Shown piece after piece: positions 25,964 through 35,313 of a stretch of DNA of 64,000 nt. Source of the stretch: Thermosporothrix hazakensis (GTDB lineage Bacteria > Chloroflexota > Ktedonobacteria > Ktedonobacterales > Ktedonobacteraceae); assembly GCF_003253565.1 (NCBI RefSeq), contig NZ_QKUF01000012.1:1-64000 (forward strand), read 5' to 3'. A program made the position numbers and the translations under genes. Each line of letters opens with the position of its first letter. Position 1 is the stretch's first letter. Under the pieces are notes generated by a model. It searched no databases. It had not been told where the DNA came from and saw only the letters and a list, made by a program, of their open reading frames with translations.

Positions 25964-27823
25964 TTATCTGCCGCCAATCAGTCGGCCTTCAACCCCATCG
26001 GGATGCGAGGGTTGATGATAGAGATCTACCTGCTGGCGCAACTCCTGCATCAACTGCTGCATATTCGCAAGCCTGCGCTCGAAAAGCTGAACGCCCTCCT
26101 GAAGTGCTATCGCCTGCTCTCGCGAGAAGCTTCCACTCTGCAATACCTGCTTCAAGCGCTGAATTACCTCGGCGGTCATCAGGCAATTCTTCTGCGCCAG
26201 ATCAGCCAGATCGCGCAAGCGGCCAAAACGCATTGTCAGGCGATTCTGCAAACGCATGACAGCCAGCAGCGCATGACCCGTTGAACGACCACTCCGAGCG
26301 GTGGGAAGCGATACGGTCACGTTTCCTTCGCTCAGATTCTCCAGCACGCGATTGAGCAAGGTCGCTTCCTGCTCCAGCGTCTTATTGACCTGCGCATACT
26401 GAGCCCAGCGGTTCATACGCTCAATCAGCAGGTTCAGACTGTGAGCGACAGGGGCCAGCGGTCCCTCAGCCTCCGCTCGTGTACTGAGATCTCCTTTTGC
26501 CAGTTGTGCATGCACTGCCTGAATGTTTTCGATACCGGCACGCAGCTCCTCATACTGCTCCGCACGCATGCTTGTATTCAGCAGGTCTTGCTGACTCTGC
26601 TGGAAAGCCTGCTGTGATTGGTCCAGAGCCGTGCGCAAGCGCTCATTCAGCAGCATGTTATCGATGATCGTCAATATCTGACGCACAAGCGGGAAGAGCA
26701 AGAGTGCGGCACAGACAATAAACACCTGCACAAACGGCGCGTTGCCGGGGATCGCCACACCGAAGATCAGCAGCGCACAGGTCAGCACAGCCAGGAGCGT
26801 CGGGGCAATTGCCCGGCTGACGGCACTCACAGTGCTGAGTCTGCCAGACGTTGAAGCATCCTCAACGCGCTGCCCGGTCAGCGAGGCAAGGTCGCGTGTG
26901 TACTCATAGGCGGCCAGGGCCAGAAACAGCCAGCTCATTGGCCAACCAATATCCTGTATCAGGCCTGTATGGTAGGTACCCACCATCTGAAGATAGCCAT
27001 ACAGGAAGTCGGTAATAGCCAGCCAGGTAACACCAATCGTCAACCAGCGAATCGAGGAGCGCAGCGTATGCCCACCTGAGATGCCGAACAACAGCAGAGC
27101 CGCTGCGATACAGAGCGACAGGTCACCGATCGGGTAGGCAAGGCTGACAATCTTGGCATTGAGCGAACCACTTAACACCGCGATTCTTGGTCCGAGCACA
27201 AAATACCAGGAGATAGCAACAATAGAGGCAACAGCAATACCGGCATCAATCAGCAGACGCGTTCGCTGTGCCCCTGAACTGCTACGCGGAATCAGCAGCG
27301 CCACACCCACCCAGCTCAAAGGATACACCAGAATGTAGAAGATATCATAAGCGGCAGGATAAGGCAGAAGTTCAGAAGGAACCGAGAAATCATACCAGGT
27401 CCAGATAGCCTGTCCAATTGCATACGAGGTGATAGCAGCACCAATGAAGGTCCAGGCAATCCAACCGCGCCCGGTCATTACCCCTGGCGAGGTTTGATGA
27501 GCCTTACGCACCTTGAAGAGGGCCACATAGAGGCTGGTTACCGCACCAATCACGGCGCCAGTCAGCACAAACAGGTCACTGATACCGCGCAGGACTGTAT
27601 TTTGCGTAATATCACTGCGCGTTTGCAGAAAAATCAGATAGGCCAGGAACAGGATAAAGAAAGCGCCCATAAACCAGAGATGCCGCACAATAAAGTGACG
27701 AGGCACTGCACCGGCAGCTCCTCTTCCGGGCAAGGGAGGCGCTTTGGGGGCAGAGAACTGGCCGCCACCCGGGCGCAAGGGTGCCTGAGGGGCGCGATCC
27801 TGTCCGTTTTGTGGGTTAAACAT
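25964..27823 (-). CDS. Polytopic membrane protein with HAMP-like and coiled-coil C-terminus
   Basis: This 619-residue protein starts with a Pro/Gly-rich cytoplasmic tail, then about 10 membrane segments (residues 45-395). A cytoplasmic helical part follows with HAMP-like helices (IQAVHAQLAKGDLSTRAEA) and further coiled coil. No kinase, cyclase or methyl-accepting domain is present, so it is a sensor-like protein without an obvious output. The start at 27823 has AAGGAG ten bases upstream. It is transcribed ahead of the pseudokinase gene, with a gap of 58 bases, so they may form one operon and one complex. Confidence 0.75.
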   Translation of the reverse strand: MFNPQNGQDRAPQAPLRPGGGQFSAPKAPPLPGRGAAGAVPRHFIVRHLWFMGAFFILFLAYLIFLQTRSDITQNTVLRGISDLFVLTGAVIGAVTSLYVALFKVRKAHQTSPGVMTGRGWIAWTFIGAAITSYAIGQAIWTWYDFSVPSELLPYPAAYDIFYILVYPLSWVGVALLIPRSSSGAQRTRLLIDAGIAVASIVAISWYFVLGPRIAVLSGSLNAKIVSLAYPIGDLSLCIAAALLLFGISGGHTLRSSIRWLTIGVTWLAITDFLYGYLQMVGTYHTGLIQDIGWPMSWLFLALAAYEYTRDLASLTGQRVEDASTSGRLSTVSAVSRAIAPTLLAVLTCALLIFGVAIPGNAPFVQVFIVCAALLLFPLVRQILTIIDNMLLNERLRTALDQSQQAFQQSQQDLLNTSMRAEQYEELRAGIENIQAVHAQLAKGDLSTRAEAEGPLAPVAHSLNLLIERMNRWAQYAQVNKTLEQEATLLNRVLENLSEGNVTVSLPTARSGRSTGHALLAVMRLQNRLTMRFGRLRDLADLAQKNCLMTAEVIQRLKQVLQSGSFSREQAIALQEGVQLFERRLANMQQLMQELRQQVDLYHQPSHPDGVEGRLIGGR

Positions 27824-28243
27824 ACGTACAGCTCTCCTTGAGCAGATACACAAAAAGCTGAGAACGTCAATTTACAAAACAAGCGTACACATTTCAGGAA
27901 AAGGCTATGTAAAAAATATTGATGTAATAGGAGTTTTTTTATCATTGGAAGAAATGCCATATTACACATTTTACCATTACTCTAGCCTCCCTCATAGTTT
28001 ACACCCTTAACAGAATGCCTGCAAACTATCATTTTTGTCAAGAATAGGGGGAAATTCGTATCTACCTATCCCGAAGTACCCATTGCAATAATACCAATAT
28101 ACTGGTACTATGTATTGTGACGGCTCTTCATAACCCTGAAGAATGCCTGCTAATTTGTAAACTCTTTTTCTCTATGCTGTCTATCCAGTATCATTTGACT
28201 TATGAACTTTTTGTTCATTTGACGGGCTGATTCGAGTATCGGG

Positions 28244-28262
28244 CTTCTACTTTCCGTAGAAG
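28244..28262 (+). promoter_or_regulatory. Leader hairpin before the NCS1 permease
   Basis: Perfect seven-base stem CTTCTAC/GTAGAAG (28244-28250 with 28256-28262) lies about 80 bases before the start. The rest of the 515-base gap (27824-28339) is A/T-rich, without a convincing gene; no known riboswitch class was recognised. Confidence 0.35.
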
Positions 28263-28339
28263 TCGGGATGCGCGTTCTGTCCTCATCATTTTCATTACTG
28301 GCATTTCTAAGTATTTAGAAAGGCGTGTTGCACGTAACC

Positions 28340-29722
28340 ATGTCTAGCATTTCATCGGAAAAGACCCCGGAAAAATCGACAGCATTCGAGGCAATCGGCA
28401 TTGAGCGAGTGCCTGAAGATGATCGTCAGCATACGCAACTCCGGGATACCATGTGGATCTGGCTTTCCTCAAACGCGGTCGTCGCTACGGTTGCTATCGG
28501 AATGCTGAATATTTATTACGGGCTTGGTTTCTGGCTGTCGCTGGCCGTGATCCTGGTCTTTAACGCACTGGCAGTTATTCCGGTCTCCTTTATGACGACG
28601 CTTGGTCCCAAGACCGGCCTTGCCCAGATCCCGCTGGCTCAGTTCTCCTTCGGTCCCTACGTGATCAAACTGCCCGCCCTGCTCAACTGTCTGGCGTGTA
28701 TCGGTTGGAGCGCCGTCAACGCCTCACTCGGTGCAGACCTGATCGTCTCAGTGACCGGAAACGCAATTCCCTGGTGGGTTGCCCTGCTCTGTATCATCGT
28801 TATCGTTGCTCTTATCAGTATTTTCGGCTACTTTATCGTCCACAGTTTTGAGCGCTTCGCCTGGATTCCCGTCATCGCCATTTACCTCTACATCGCCATC
28901 GCTGCGGCTCCCCACTTCAACATCAACCAGCCAATGACTGCTCAGGGTGGCATGATGATTTTCTCGGGGATCCTGACATTTGGTGGCGCAATCTTCGGAA
29001 ACGCAATCGGTTGGTCCTCCTACGCGGCAGACTACACCCGCCACATGCCCGCCTCCGCTTCATCGCGCAGGGTCTTCACCTACTCATTTCTGGGTATCAT
29101 GATTCCCTGTGTCCTGCTTGAGGTCATCGGTCTGCTGCTCACCACAGGCGTCAAGGGGGATACAGTCGGCGATCTGGTCATCAACGCGCTCGGGCAGAAC
29201 GCTCTCACCACAGTCGTGCTACTGCTGCTCGCACTCAGCGTGATCGCGAACAACGTGCTCAGTGACTACAGCTTCGGCCTATCGATGCAGGTGCTCGGCC
29301 TGAAATCGGTCAAGCGCTGGATTCTCACTGCGGTTGGTGCGCTGGCCTACACCGGACTGGCGTTCGTCCTGCACGGCAACTTCAGCCTGAATTTGCAGGG
29401 CTTCCTGCTGCTGATCGCCTACTGGCTTGGTGTCTGGACCCCGATCATCCTGATCGAGCACGCAATGCGCAAGGGAGCATATCCCGTCGAGGATTGCGAC
29501 AACCCGAGCAAGCTTCCGGTTGGTATCGCGGCTCTTGTCACCTTCATCATCAGCATTGGTATCGCCGTCCTGGGAATCAACCAGGCATCGGTGATCGGCT
29601 ACGAGGGACCGCTATCTCATCTGCTGGCCGACGCTGACATCGGGTTCCCGCTGGCCGTGATCGTCGCTTCCATTCTGTACTATCCGCTGCGCAAGATGGA
29701 AAAGGCGAAGTTTGGTCGCTAA
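28340..29722 (+). CDS. NCS1-family purine/pyrimidine permease (CodB-like)
   Basis: This 460-residue transporter has 12 predicted membrane segments. It starts with the family-typical GIERVPEDDRQ, the cytosine/purine permease region LNIYYGLGFWLS, and GNAIGWSSYAADYTRHMP. The family imports cytosine, adenine-type purines, allantoin or related compounds with Na+ or H+. Substrate cannot be fixed from sequence, but adenine deaminase encoded nearby suggests a purine. ATG 28340 is chosen; GTG 28325 or TTG 28328 (close to AAAGG) are alternatives. A terminator follows. Confidence 0.9.
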   Translation: MSSISSEKTPEKSTAFEAIGIERVPEDDRQHTQLRDTMWIWLSSNAVVATVAIGMLNIYYGLGFWLSLAVILVFNALAVIPVSFMTTLGPKTGLAQIPLAQFSFGPYVIKLPALLNCLACIGWSAVNASLGADLIVSVTGNAIPWWVALLCIIVIVALISIFGYFIVHSFERFAWIPVIAIYLYIAIAAAPHFNINQPMTAQGGMMIFSGILTFGGAIFGNAIGWSSYAADYTRHMPASASSRRVFTYSFLGIMIPCVLLEVIGLLLTTGVKGDTVGDLVINALGQNALTTVVLLLLALSVIANNVLSDYSFGLSMQVLGLKSVKRWILTAVGALAYTGLAFVLHGNFSLNLQGFLLLIAYWLGVWTPIILIEHAMRKGAYPVEDCDNPSKLPVGIAALVTFIISIGIAVLGINQASVIGYEGPLSHLLADADIGFPLAVIVASILYYPLRKMEKAKFGR

Positions 29723-29753
29723 CGCTGGTGACCCGCATCATCAAGAAGCTCTT

Positions 29754-29789
29754 GGGGATCGAACCTGTAACGGTTCGGTCCCTTTTTTT
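29754..29789 (+). terminator. Terminator after the NCS1 permease
   Basis: Stem GGGGATCGAACC/GGTTCGGTCCC (29754-29765 with 29772-29782), followed by seven T. Confidence 0.88.
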
Positions 29790-29952
29790 GGGCTTGCACC
29801 ATCAAGAGACTGGATTTTTCAGTCAATTTGCAGTAGTCTATAGCACAGTACCCGGGCGATATGCCATTGCATTGCCTTGCATCTTGTTCTTGAGCAACCT
29901 GTATCATGCCAGTATGTATCGGGAAGAGCACCCCGAAAAAGTAGAGAAGAGT

Positions 29953-31170
29953 ATGCAGTCCAATATTATCTGTAGTCGTTGTGGCACGATCAACCGCTTT
30001 CGTAGCCAGCACTGTGTGCACTGTCAGGCTCCCCTGCACGCGGACCAGGCGGGTGAGCCACGCCAGAACAACAAGCCCTCCATCACGCCCATACATCCCA
30101 ATCGCCGAAAGCTGCTCTGGGGCCTGCTTGGCGGTGGTGCCGCGCTGCTCTTTGGTGGACTGGGTGTCAGCAAGCTGGCAGAAAGCATCACACTTGCCGC
30201 CCGAATCAAGGATTTCCCATCAGCGGATCAATGGGCGCCGTTTGGCTGGTCGGCTGATCTGACCTCGGTCGCGATCATCCATCCGGCGGAGAAAGAGTCC
30301 GCCGGGGCCCGCGTCAGCATCTGGGATTACGGACAGCAGAGAATCACACGGGTGCTGGCAACGGGTCCGCTCACTCAGGAAATCGTCTGGTCGCCGGGAA
30401 ACAGGTATGTGCTCTGTCAACAGGCTCAGGAGGCCGAGGAACGCTACGAGATCGCTGTCTGGGATGTGCAGGCGCAGCGCAAGGTCTACGCGCGTTCAGG
30501 AGATCGAAGCCTCTATTTTCAACAGGCTATCTGGTCACCCAACGCTCTGCGCGTCGCCTTTGTCAGTTTTGCCAGCTTTGAAATCTGGGATGTAGCCCTG
30601 ATGAAGCCGCTTCTCAAGCAGCCGGTCTGTACGAAAGAGAAGCCGGCGCTCACGCTCCGTACCCTGGCATGGTCCCAGGATGGACGCTATCTGGCGCTAC
30701 TGGTGCGACGTACCCAAAGCGCTCCCGAAGAGGGTCAGGACCACTGGGGCGTGCGTGTGTGGGATGTTGCCAGGCATGAGGTTGTAGGTGAAGCGTTCTT
30801 CGATGGCAAATTTACCACCGCAGCAGCCGTTGCCTGGTCGCCAACCGGGCAGCAGATCGCCGCCTACACCGACAACCAACTGCATATTCTCGACACAGCA
30901 AGCAGCCGAGCATTTTCGATCAGCAAAGAGATCGGAAGCGATTGCAGTTTTGCCTGGGCTCCCGACGGCATGCACCTTGCGATTGCATATAAAAGCAACG
31001 CGAATATCTGGAAGATTGATGTCTGGGACACACAACAACAGCGGCAGCTCGATAGCATCTATCGCGGTCAGATGCCCCTGGGCATTCGCAAGCTTGCCTG
31101 GACTGGAGACAGTAGCGTTATTCTAGCAATCAACGAGAAGAACCAGCTTGAACAGTGGAAATGGACATAA
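29953..31170 (+). CDS. Zinc-ribbon, single-membrane-segment beta-propeller protein
   Basis: This 405-residue protein has an N-terminal zinc ribbon (CSRCGTINRF then CVHCQAP), a membrane segment (about 38-60) and a WD40-like propeller of about seven repeats, each opening with a Trp-Ser-x-Asp-type blade (IVWSPGN, AIWSPNA, LAWSQDG, VAWSPTG). It is not recognised as a named family. The zinc ribbon would be cytoplasmic and the propeller extracellular, or the reverse. The ATG at 29953 is preferred, since earlier codons overlap the terminator. The downstream membrane gene starts 21 bases later, forming a two-gene operon. Confidence 0.75.
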   Translation: MQSNIICSRCGTINRFRSQHCVHCQAPLHADQAGEPRQNNKPSITPIHPNRRKLLWGLLGGGAALLFGGLGVSKLAESITLAARIKDFPSADQWAPFGWSADLTSVAIIHPAEKESAGARVSIWDYGQQRITRVLATGPLTQEIVWSPGNRYVLCQQAQEAEERYEIAVWDVQAQRKVYARSGDRSLYFQQAIWSPNALRVAFVSFASFEIWDVALMKPLLKQPVCTKEKPALTLRTLAWSQDGRYLALLVRRTQSAPEEGQDHWGVRVWDVARHEVVGEAFFDGKFTTAAAVAWSPTGQQIAAYTDNQLHILDTASSRAFSISKEIGSDCSFAWAPDGMHLAIAYKSNANIWKIDVWDTQQQRQLDSIYRGQMPLGIRKLAWTGDSSVILAINEKNQLEQWKWT

Positions 31171-31191
31171 AACGCAGGAAAGGAGAAGATA

Positions 31192-32118
31192 ATGTTTCGG
31201 GGATACCATCCTCTCAGAGAAATCTATCTATGGAGTGCGTTAATCTACGCCCTCTTTGGAGGTCTGCTGCTTGCTGGTGTGTTGCTGGACGCAAATTATG
31301 CCTATGACTATATGACCTTCAGAACGCTCTTCTCCCCTGCGCTGCTCTTTCTGGCAGTTTTTGGGCTGTTCTGGCTGCTTTTGGGAGTCGCATTCCCGCT
31401 CTATCTGCTGAAACGGCACTCCACCGAGAAGCGAAACCTGCATGTCTTACGACAGAAAGCGCTCAAGCGAGATCCGCAATTGCTCGCAGCGCCACTCTCA
31501 GATGTGTCGCTGAGCTCGCTTCCGCAGCCATTCGCGCTCAAGTCAGCTCTCAAGCCACTCTCCCTCATCCAGACCATTGGGGTTTGCGCAGTGTTCGGCT
31601 TCCTCCTGGTGTTACGAGGAGTCGGGCTGCTTATCGGGCTGCAACATCTGCCCGCCTGGTTACTCTCGCTGCCGATACTTTTCAGCGTTGTTCTACTCGT
31701 GCTGACACTCACTGCGGCGTCCCGGGTTCAGAAATCGGTGGCGGAGCGCTACATCTGGCCTTCGCTCAAGGTCACGCGTGACATGATCGTCGCCAGCTAC
31801 GGAAGCGATACCGTATCGATGCGCTGGAAGGATGTTCGTTATTTCGCGATGGTCACTATCCTGCCATTCTCCAACCCACAGGAGTGGAAAACGCAATACG
31901 GCTTTGAGCTATCCGACGGGGAAAACGTCATCTACTGGCATGCCACGCTTGATCCCCGGGCCGCGCACCGTTTCACCTTCGCGGGAAAAGCGCTCCAGAG
32001 CCCCCACCAATATGAGGAGGTTGTTCAGACGCTTGCCGCCTTTATCATCTCCCGAGCCGGGCGGCCCCTCTATGATCTGCGCCAGAAGCCAGCACCACAC
32101 ATCAGGAAACAGCGCTAA
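31192..32118 (+). CDS. Membrane protein, PH-like C-terminal domain, unknown function
   Basis: This 308-residue protein has four predicted membrane segments (about 11-35, 45-70, 125-148, 155-178), then a soluble domain (about 190-300) whose start RDMIVASYGSDTVSMRWKDV resembles bacterial PH-like (DUF304-type) sheets. Very good ribosome site AAAGGAGAAGATA. It follows the propeller gene by 21 bases. Its last 17 bases overlap the convergent LysR gene. Function unknown; an envelope complex with the upstream propeller protein is an inference. Confidence 0.7.
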   Translation: MFRGYHPLREIYLWSALIYALFGGLLLAGVLLDANYAYDYMTFRTLFSPALLFLAVFGLFWLLLGVAFPLYLLKRHSTEKRNLHVLRQKALKRDPQLLAAPLSDVSLSSLPQPFALKSALKPLSLIQTIGVCAVFGFLLVLRGVGLLIGLQHLPAWLLSLPILFSVVLLVLTLTAASRVQKSVAERYIWPSLKVTRDMIVASYGSDTVSMRWKDVRYFAMVTILPFSNPQEWKTQYGFELSDGENVIYWHATLDPRAAHRFTFAGKALQSPHQYEEVVQTLAAFIISRAGRPLYDLRQKPAPHIRKQR

Positions 32119-33013
32119 ACAGGCCGCTTCGTTCGAGTTGCGAAAAATACTCAATGACGAAATACCGAAAGCTTCGGGCAGCCAGCGATAGATAACGCTC
32201 CTCGCGCCATGCCAGCCCGACCCGACGCATACAGAGCGGCTCTTCAATACGCATCAACGCAACATCTGGCTCATACAGTCCCGTCCATGAGGAAGCAGGC
32301 AGGAAAGCAACGCCCAACCCGGCCTTGACCAGCCCGCGAATGGTTCCCCATTCATCGCCCTCAAACGCCACAACTGGCTCAAAGCCCGCCCGATGACAGA
32401 AGCTATCGGTCAGTTCGCGCCAGCTATCACCCGACTTGAGGCCGATAAAGGGGTCATGTGCGAAATCTTGCAGCCTGACGCTCTCCTCCGTGGCCAGCCG
32501 GTGCGTGCGTGGCACAACCAGGAAAATTTCTTCGGTGAAGAGCGGAGCGCTTTCTATGCCGGGATGCATGATCGGCGGCGACGAAATACAGAGGTCAATT
32601 TCACCGTTTTCAAGCTGATACAGCGCCTGCTGAGGGGAATGCTGCTGGAAGAGCCGAAAATGGACCTGTGGATATTGCGCCAGAAAAGCACTGAGAAGAT
32701 CGGGCACAAGCTGCGTCAGGGTGAACGCGAGCGTTACCTGTCCCCGTTCCAGGCCAGCGAGGTCAGCCACCTCTGCCTTACCTGCCTCGATCTCTTTGAG
32801 CGCCCGATCAATGTGGTGCAAGAAAGCCCTGCCAAAGCGATTCAGGCGAATGCGCCGCCCCTCTCGATCAAAGAGAGGAACCCCCAGTTCCTCTTCTAGC
32901 CGTGCAATAGTCTGGCTGAGTGATGGCTGTGCAATCGAGAGTTCCCGCGCCGCCTTTGTGATATGCTCAAGACGAGCCACAGTCTGAAAATAGCGCAATT
33001 GAAGCAGATCCAT
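32102..33013 (-). CDS. LysR-family transcriptional regulator
   Basis: This 303-residue protein has the LysR HTH in residues 1-60 (LLQLRYFQTVARLEHITKAA, then SLSQTIARLEEELGVPLF) and an effector-binding type-2 periplasmic-like domain. It is divergent from the MFS exporter gene, with a 423-base gap that likely holds both promoters and the operator. The start at 33013 is chosen since it puts MDLLQLRYF at the N-terminus, typical for the family. The ligand is unknown. The gene end overlaps that of the convergent membrane gene by 17 bases. Confidence 0.88.
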   Translation of the reverse strand: MDLLQLRYFQTVARLEHITKAARELSIAQPSLSQTIARLEEELGVPLFDREGRRIRLNRFGRAFLHHIDRALKEIEAGKAEVADLAGLERGQVTLAFTLTQLVPDLLSAFLAQYPQVHFRLFQQHSPQQALYQLENGEIDLCISSPPIMHPGIESAPLFTEEIFLVVPRTHRLATEESVRLQDFAHDPFIGLKSGDSWRELTDSFCHRAGFEPVVAFEGDEWGTIRGLVKAGLGVAFLPASSWTGLYEPDVALMRIEEPLCMRRVGLAWREERYLSLAARSFRYFVIEYFSQLERSGLFSAVS

Positions 33014-33436
33014 ACCATATCCCAGTGAATCTATACATGTCATCCTATCAATTTCATATGTAAGTATATATTGGATTTTATCAGGGAGCAAGAGTACAAT
33101 AGAGGAGGGGAAGGAAAACTCGACTTTCCTATATGCGACAGACGATTGTAGAAAACTCCATCAACTCACCTTTCGTGCGCCTTCAGCGGGAAAAGCGAGG
33201 CAATTTTCAGTTCCAACGATTCCGACTGCTGAGGTCTGCACGCCGCATTTTTTATCATTTATGAATATGCATATCTCTCTATGACTATGTGTGAGCAGGC
33301 ATTTCCAGAAGTGCCGCTCCTCAGCATGCTACAAAGGAGTGAGGATGGAAGGAATCAACCAACAATTACAAAATGTACTGCCAGCAACAACCTGCTTCTC
33401 CAGGTTGTTGCTCAGGTGGCGTGAAAGGAGTGTGGA

Positions 33437-35254
33437 ATGACGTTAAGCAGGCAGGCAAAGGCCGCCCCCGGCCCGGGGTATAAGTGGATAGCGCTGTCAA
33501 ATACAACCCTGGGAACCCTGATGGCAACTATTAACTCCAGTATTGTTCTCATCGCATTACCCGCAATCTTTAACGGAATTGGTATCAATCCACTCGCACC
33601 CGAAGAAACACCCTACTTCATCTGGCTTCTCCTCGGTTATATGATTATTACGGCCACGCTTGTGGTCTCGCTTGGTCGTATCTCAGATATGTTCGGGCGC
33701 GTCAAGCTGTATAATCTTGGTTTTGCTGTTTTCACTGTTGGAAGTATTCTTCTCTTTATCACTCCCGGCTCAGGCAATATGGCCGCGGTTGAGATGATTA
33801 TTTTCCGACTCGTCCAGGCTGTTGGAGCGAGTTTTCTTTTTGCCAACAGTACCGCTATTCTGACCGATGCCTTCCCCATCCAGCAGCGTGGTATGGCGCT
33901 TGGTATCAACCAGATATCGGCGGTGCTTGGCTCGATCATCGGCCTGATTCTTGGCGGGTTACTCGCCGCAATTAACTGGCGGATGGTCTTTCTGGTCAGC
34001 GTACCATTCGGCGTCTTCGGCACCATCTGGGCCTATCTCCAATTGCGCGAGACCAGCCAGAGCGGAGGCAAGCAACATATCGACTGGGCTGGAAATATCA
34101 CCTTCTTTCTGGGCCTGACCATCCTGCTGATCGGCGCGACCTACGGCATTGAGCCCTATGGAAACGACCCGATGGGCTGGACGAATCCCTTTGTGATCGT
34201 CACAATGGCGCTCGGGGTGCTGCTGCTCGTCGCCTTTATCGTGATCGAGCTGCGTGTTCCGGACCCGATGTTCCGCCTATCTCTCTTCAAGAATCGTCTG
34301 TTCTCCTATGGGAATCTCAGCCAGTTCCTGTCAAGTCTGGCGCGTGGTGGTCTTCAGTTCATCCTGATCATCTGGCTACAGGGAATCTGGCTTCCGCTGC
34401 ACGGCTACAGCTACGAAGATACGCCATTATGGGCGGGGATCTATATGCTGCCGCTGATGCTTGGCTTCATCATCATGGGTCCAATCAGCGGTATGCTCTC
34501 GGATCGCTTCGGGGCGCGAATCTTCGCAACCGTTGGAATGCTGCTTCAGGTAGTTGGTTTCATTCTGCTGACGCTGCTTCCACCCAACTTTGACTACATC
34601 TGGTTCGCGCTGATCCTGGTATTGATGGGCGTTGGACAGGGACTGTTTGCCTCACCAAACGCGGCCATGATAATGAACAGCGTTCCAGCAAACCAGCGTG
34701 GAGCGGCTTCCGGCATGCGCTCGACCTTTATGAACGCCGCGAACGTGATCAGTATGACCATGTTCTTCAGCATCGTGACAGCCGGTCTGTCGGCGTCGCT
34801 GCCTGACGCTCTCTCTAAGGGCCTGATGCAAAACAGCATTGCCGCAGCGACTGCACACCAGATCGCGCACCTGCCGCCGATTGCCGCCCTGTTCGCAGCT
34901 TTCCTCGGCTACAACCCGATGCAAACGCTGCTGACACCTTCAATCCTGCATCAGTTGCCAGCAGCCAATCAGGCCGAGCTACTCGGAAAGAGCTTCTTCC
35001 CGAACACCATTGCGGGCCCCTTTATGTTCGGGCTGAACATCGCATTCTATGTCTCCGCTGTCGCCTGTCTGATTGCAGCACTTGCCTGTCTAGTCAAAGG
35101 GAAACCGGGAGATCTGGGAGCGGACTTCGAGAACGAGCGCGAGAGCATCGCTCTCAAAGAGGCACGACATATCGCCGAGTCGCTTGAAGACACGCTACAG
35201 CCACATCAGGCGGGCCATTCTTCGGAGAAACCATCTGGAAAGGCAGCCAGATAA
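33437..35254 (+). CDS. MFS exporter, DHA2 (EmrB/QacA) family, 14 membrane segments
   Basis: This 605-residue transporter has 14 predicted membrane segments, with an extended loop near residues 455-535. DHA2 motif C-like glycine-rich ISAVLGSIIGLILGGLLAAI in segment 5 and motif A-like GRISDMFGRVKLYNLG are visible. It likely pumps hydrophobic drugs or metabolites out by proton antiport. It is divergent from the LysR regulator, presumably its controller. Codon use and GC content fit the neighbours. The start at 33437 is preceded by AAAGGAG with a spacing of about 8. Confidence 0.92.
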   Translation: MTLSRQAKAAPGPGYKWIALSNTTLGTLMATINSSIVLIALPAIFNGIGINPLAPEETPYFIWLLLGYMIITATLVVSLGRISDMFGRVKLYNLGFAVFTVGSILLFITPGSGNMAAVEMIIFRLVQAVGASFLFANSTAILTDAFPIQQRGMALGINQISAVLGSIIGLILGGLLAAINWRMVFLVSVPFGVFGTIWAYLQLRETSQSGGKQHIDWAGNITFFLGLTILLIGATYGIEPYGNDPMGWTNPFVIVTMALGVLLLVAFIVIELRVPDPMFRLSLFKNRLFSYGNLSQFLSSLARGGLQFILIIWLQGIWLPLHGYSYEDTPLWAGIYMLPLMLGFIIMGPISGMLSDRFGARIFATVGMLLQVVGFILLTLLPPNFDYIWFALILVLMGVGQGLFASPNAAMIMNSVPANQRGAASGMRSTFMNAANVISMTMFFSIVTAGLSASLPDALSKGLMQNSIAAATAHQIAHLPPIAALFAAFLGYNPMQTLLTPSILHQLPAANQAELLGKSFFPNTIAGPFMFGLNIAFYVSAVACLIAALACLVKGKPGDLGADFENERESIALKEARHIAESLEDTLQPHQAGHSSEKPSGKAAR

Positions 35255-35283
35255 CTCCCTTCACTGCCACGGTGTACTGTATC

Positions 35284-35313
35284 GAGAGCAGGTCTTCAGG
35301 CCTGCTCTCTTTT
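35284..35313. terminator. Bidirectional terminator between MFS and lipid kinase genes
   Basis: Perfect nine-base stem GAGAGCAGG/CCTGCTCTC (35284-35292 with 35301-35309), followed by TTTT on the + strand. It overlaps the stop codon of the convergent lipid kinase. Confidence 0.75.

Noticed and set aside
28200-28340. Purine-type riboswitch before the NCS1 permease
   Set aside because: One hairpin is present, but the conserved junction bases of known purine classes were not seen.
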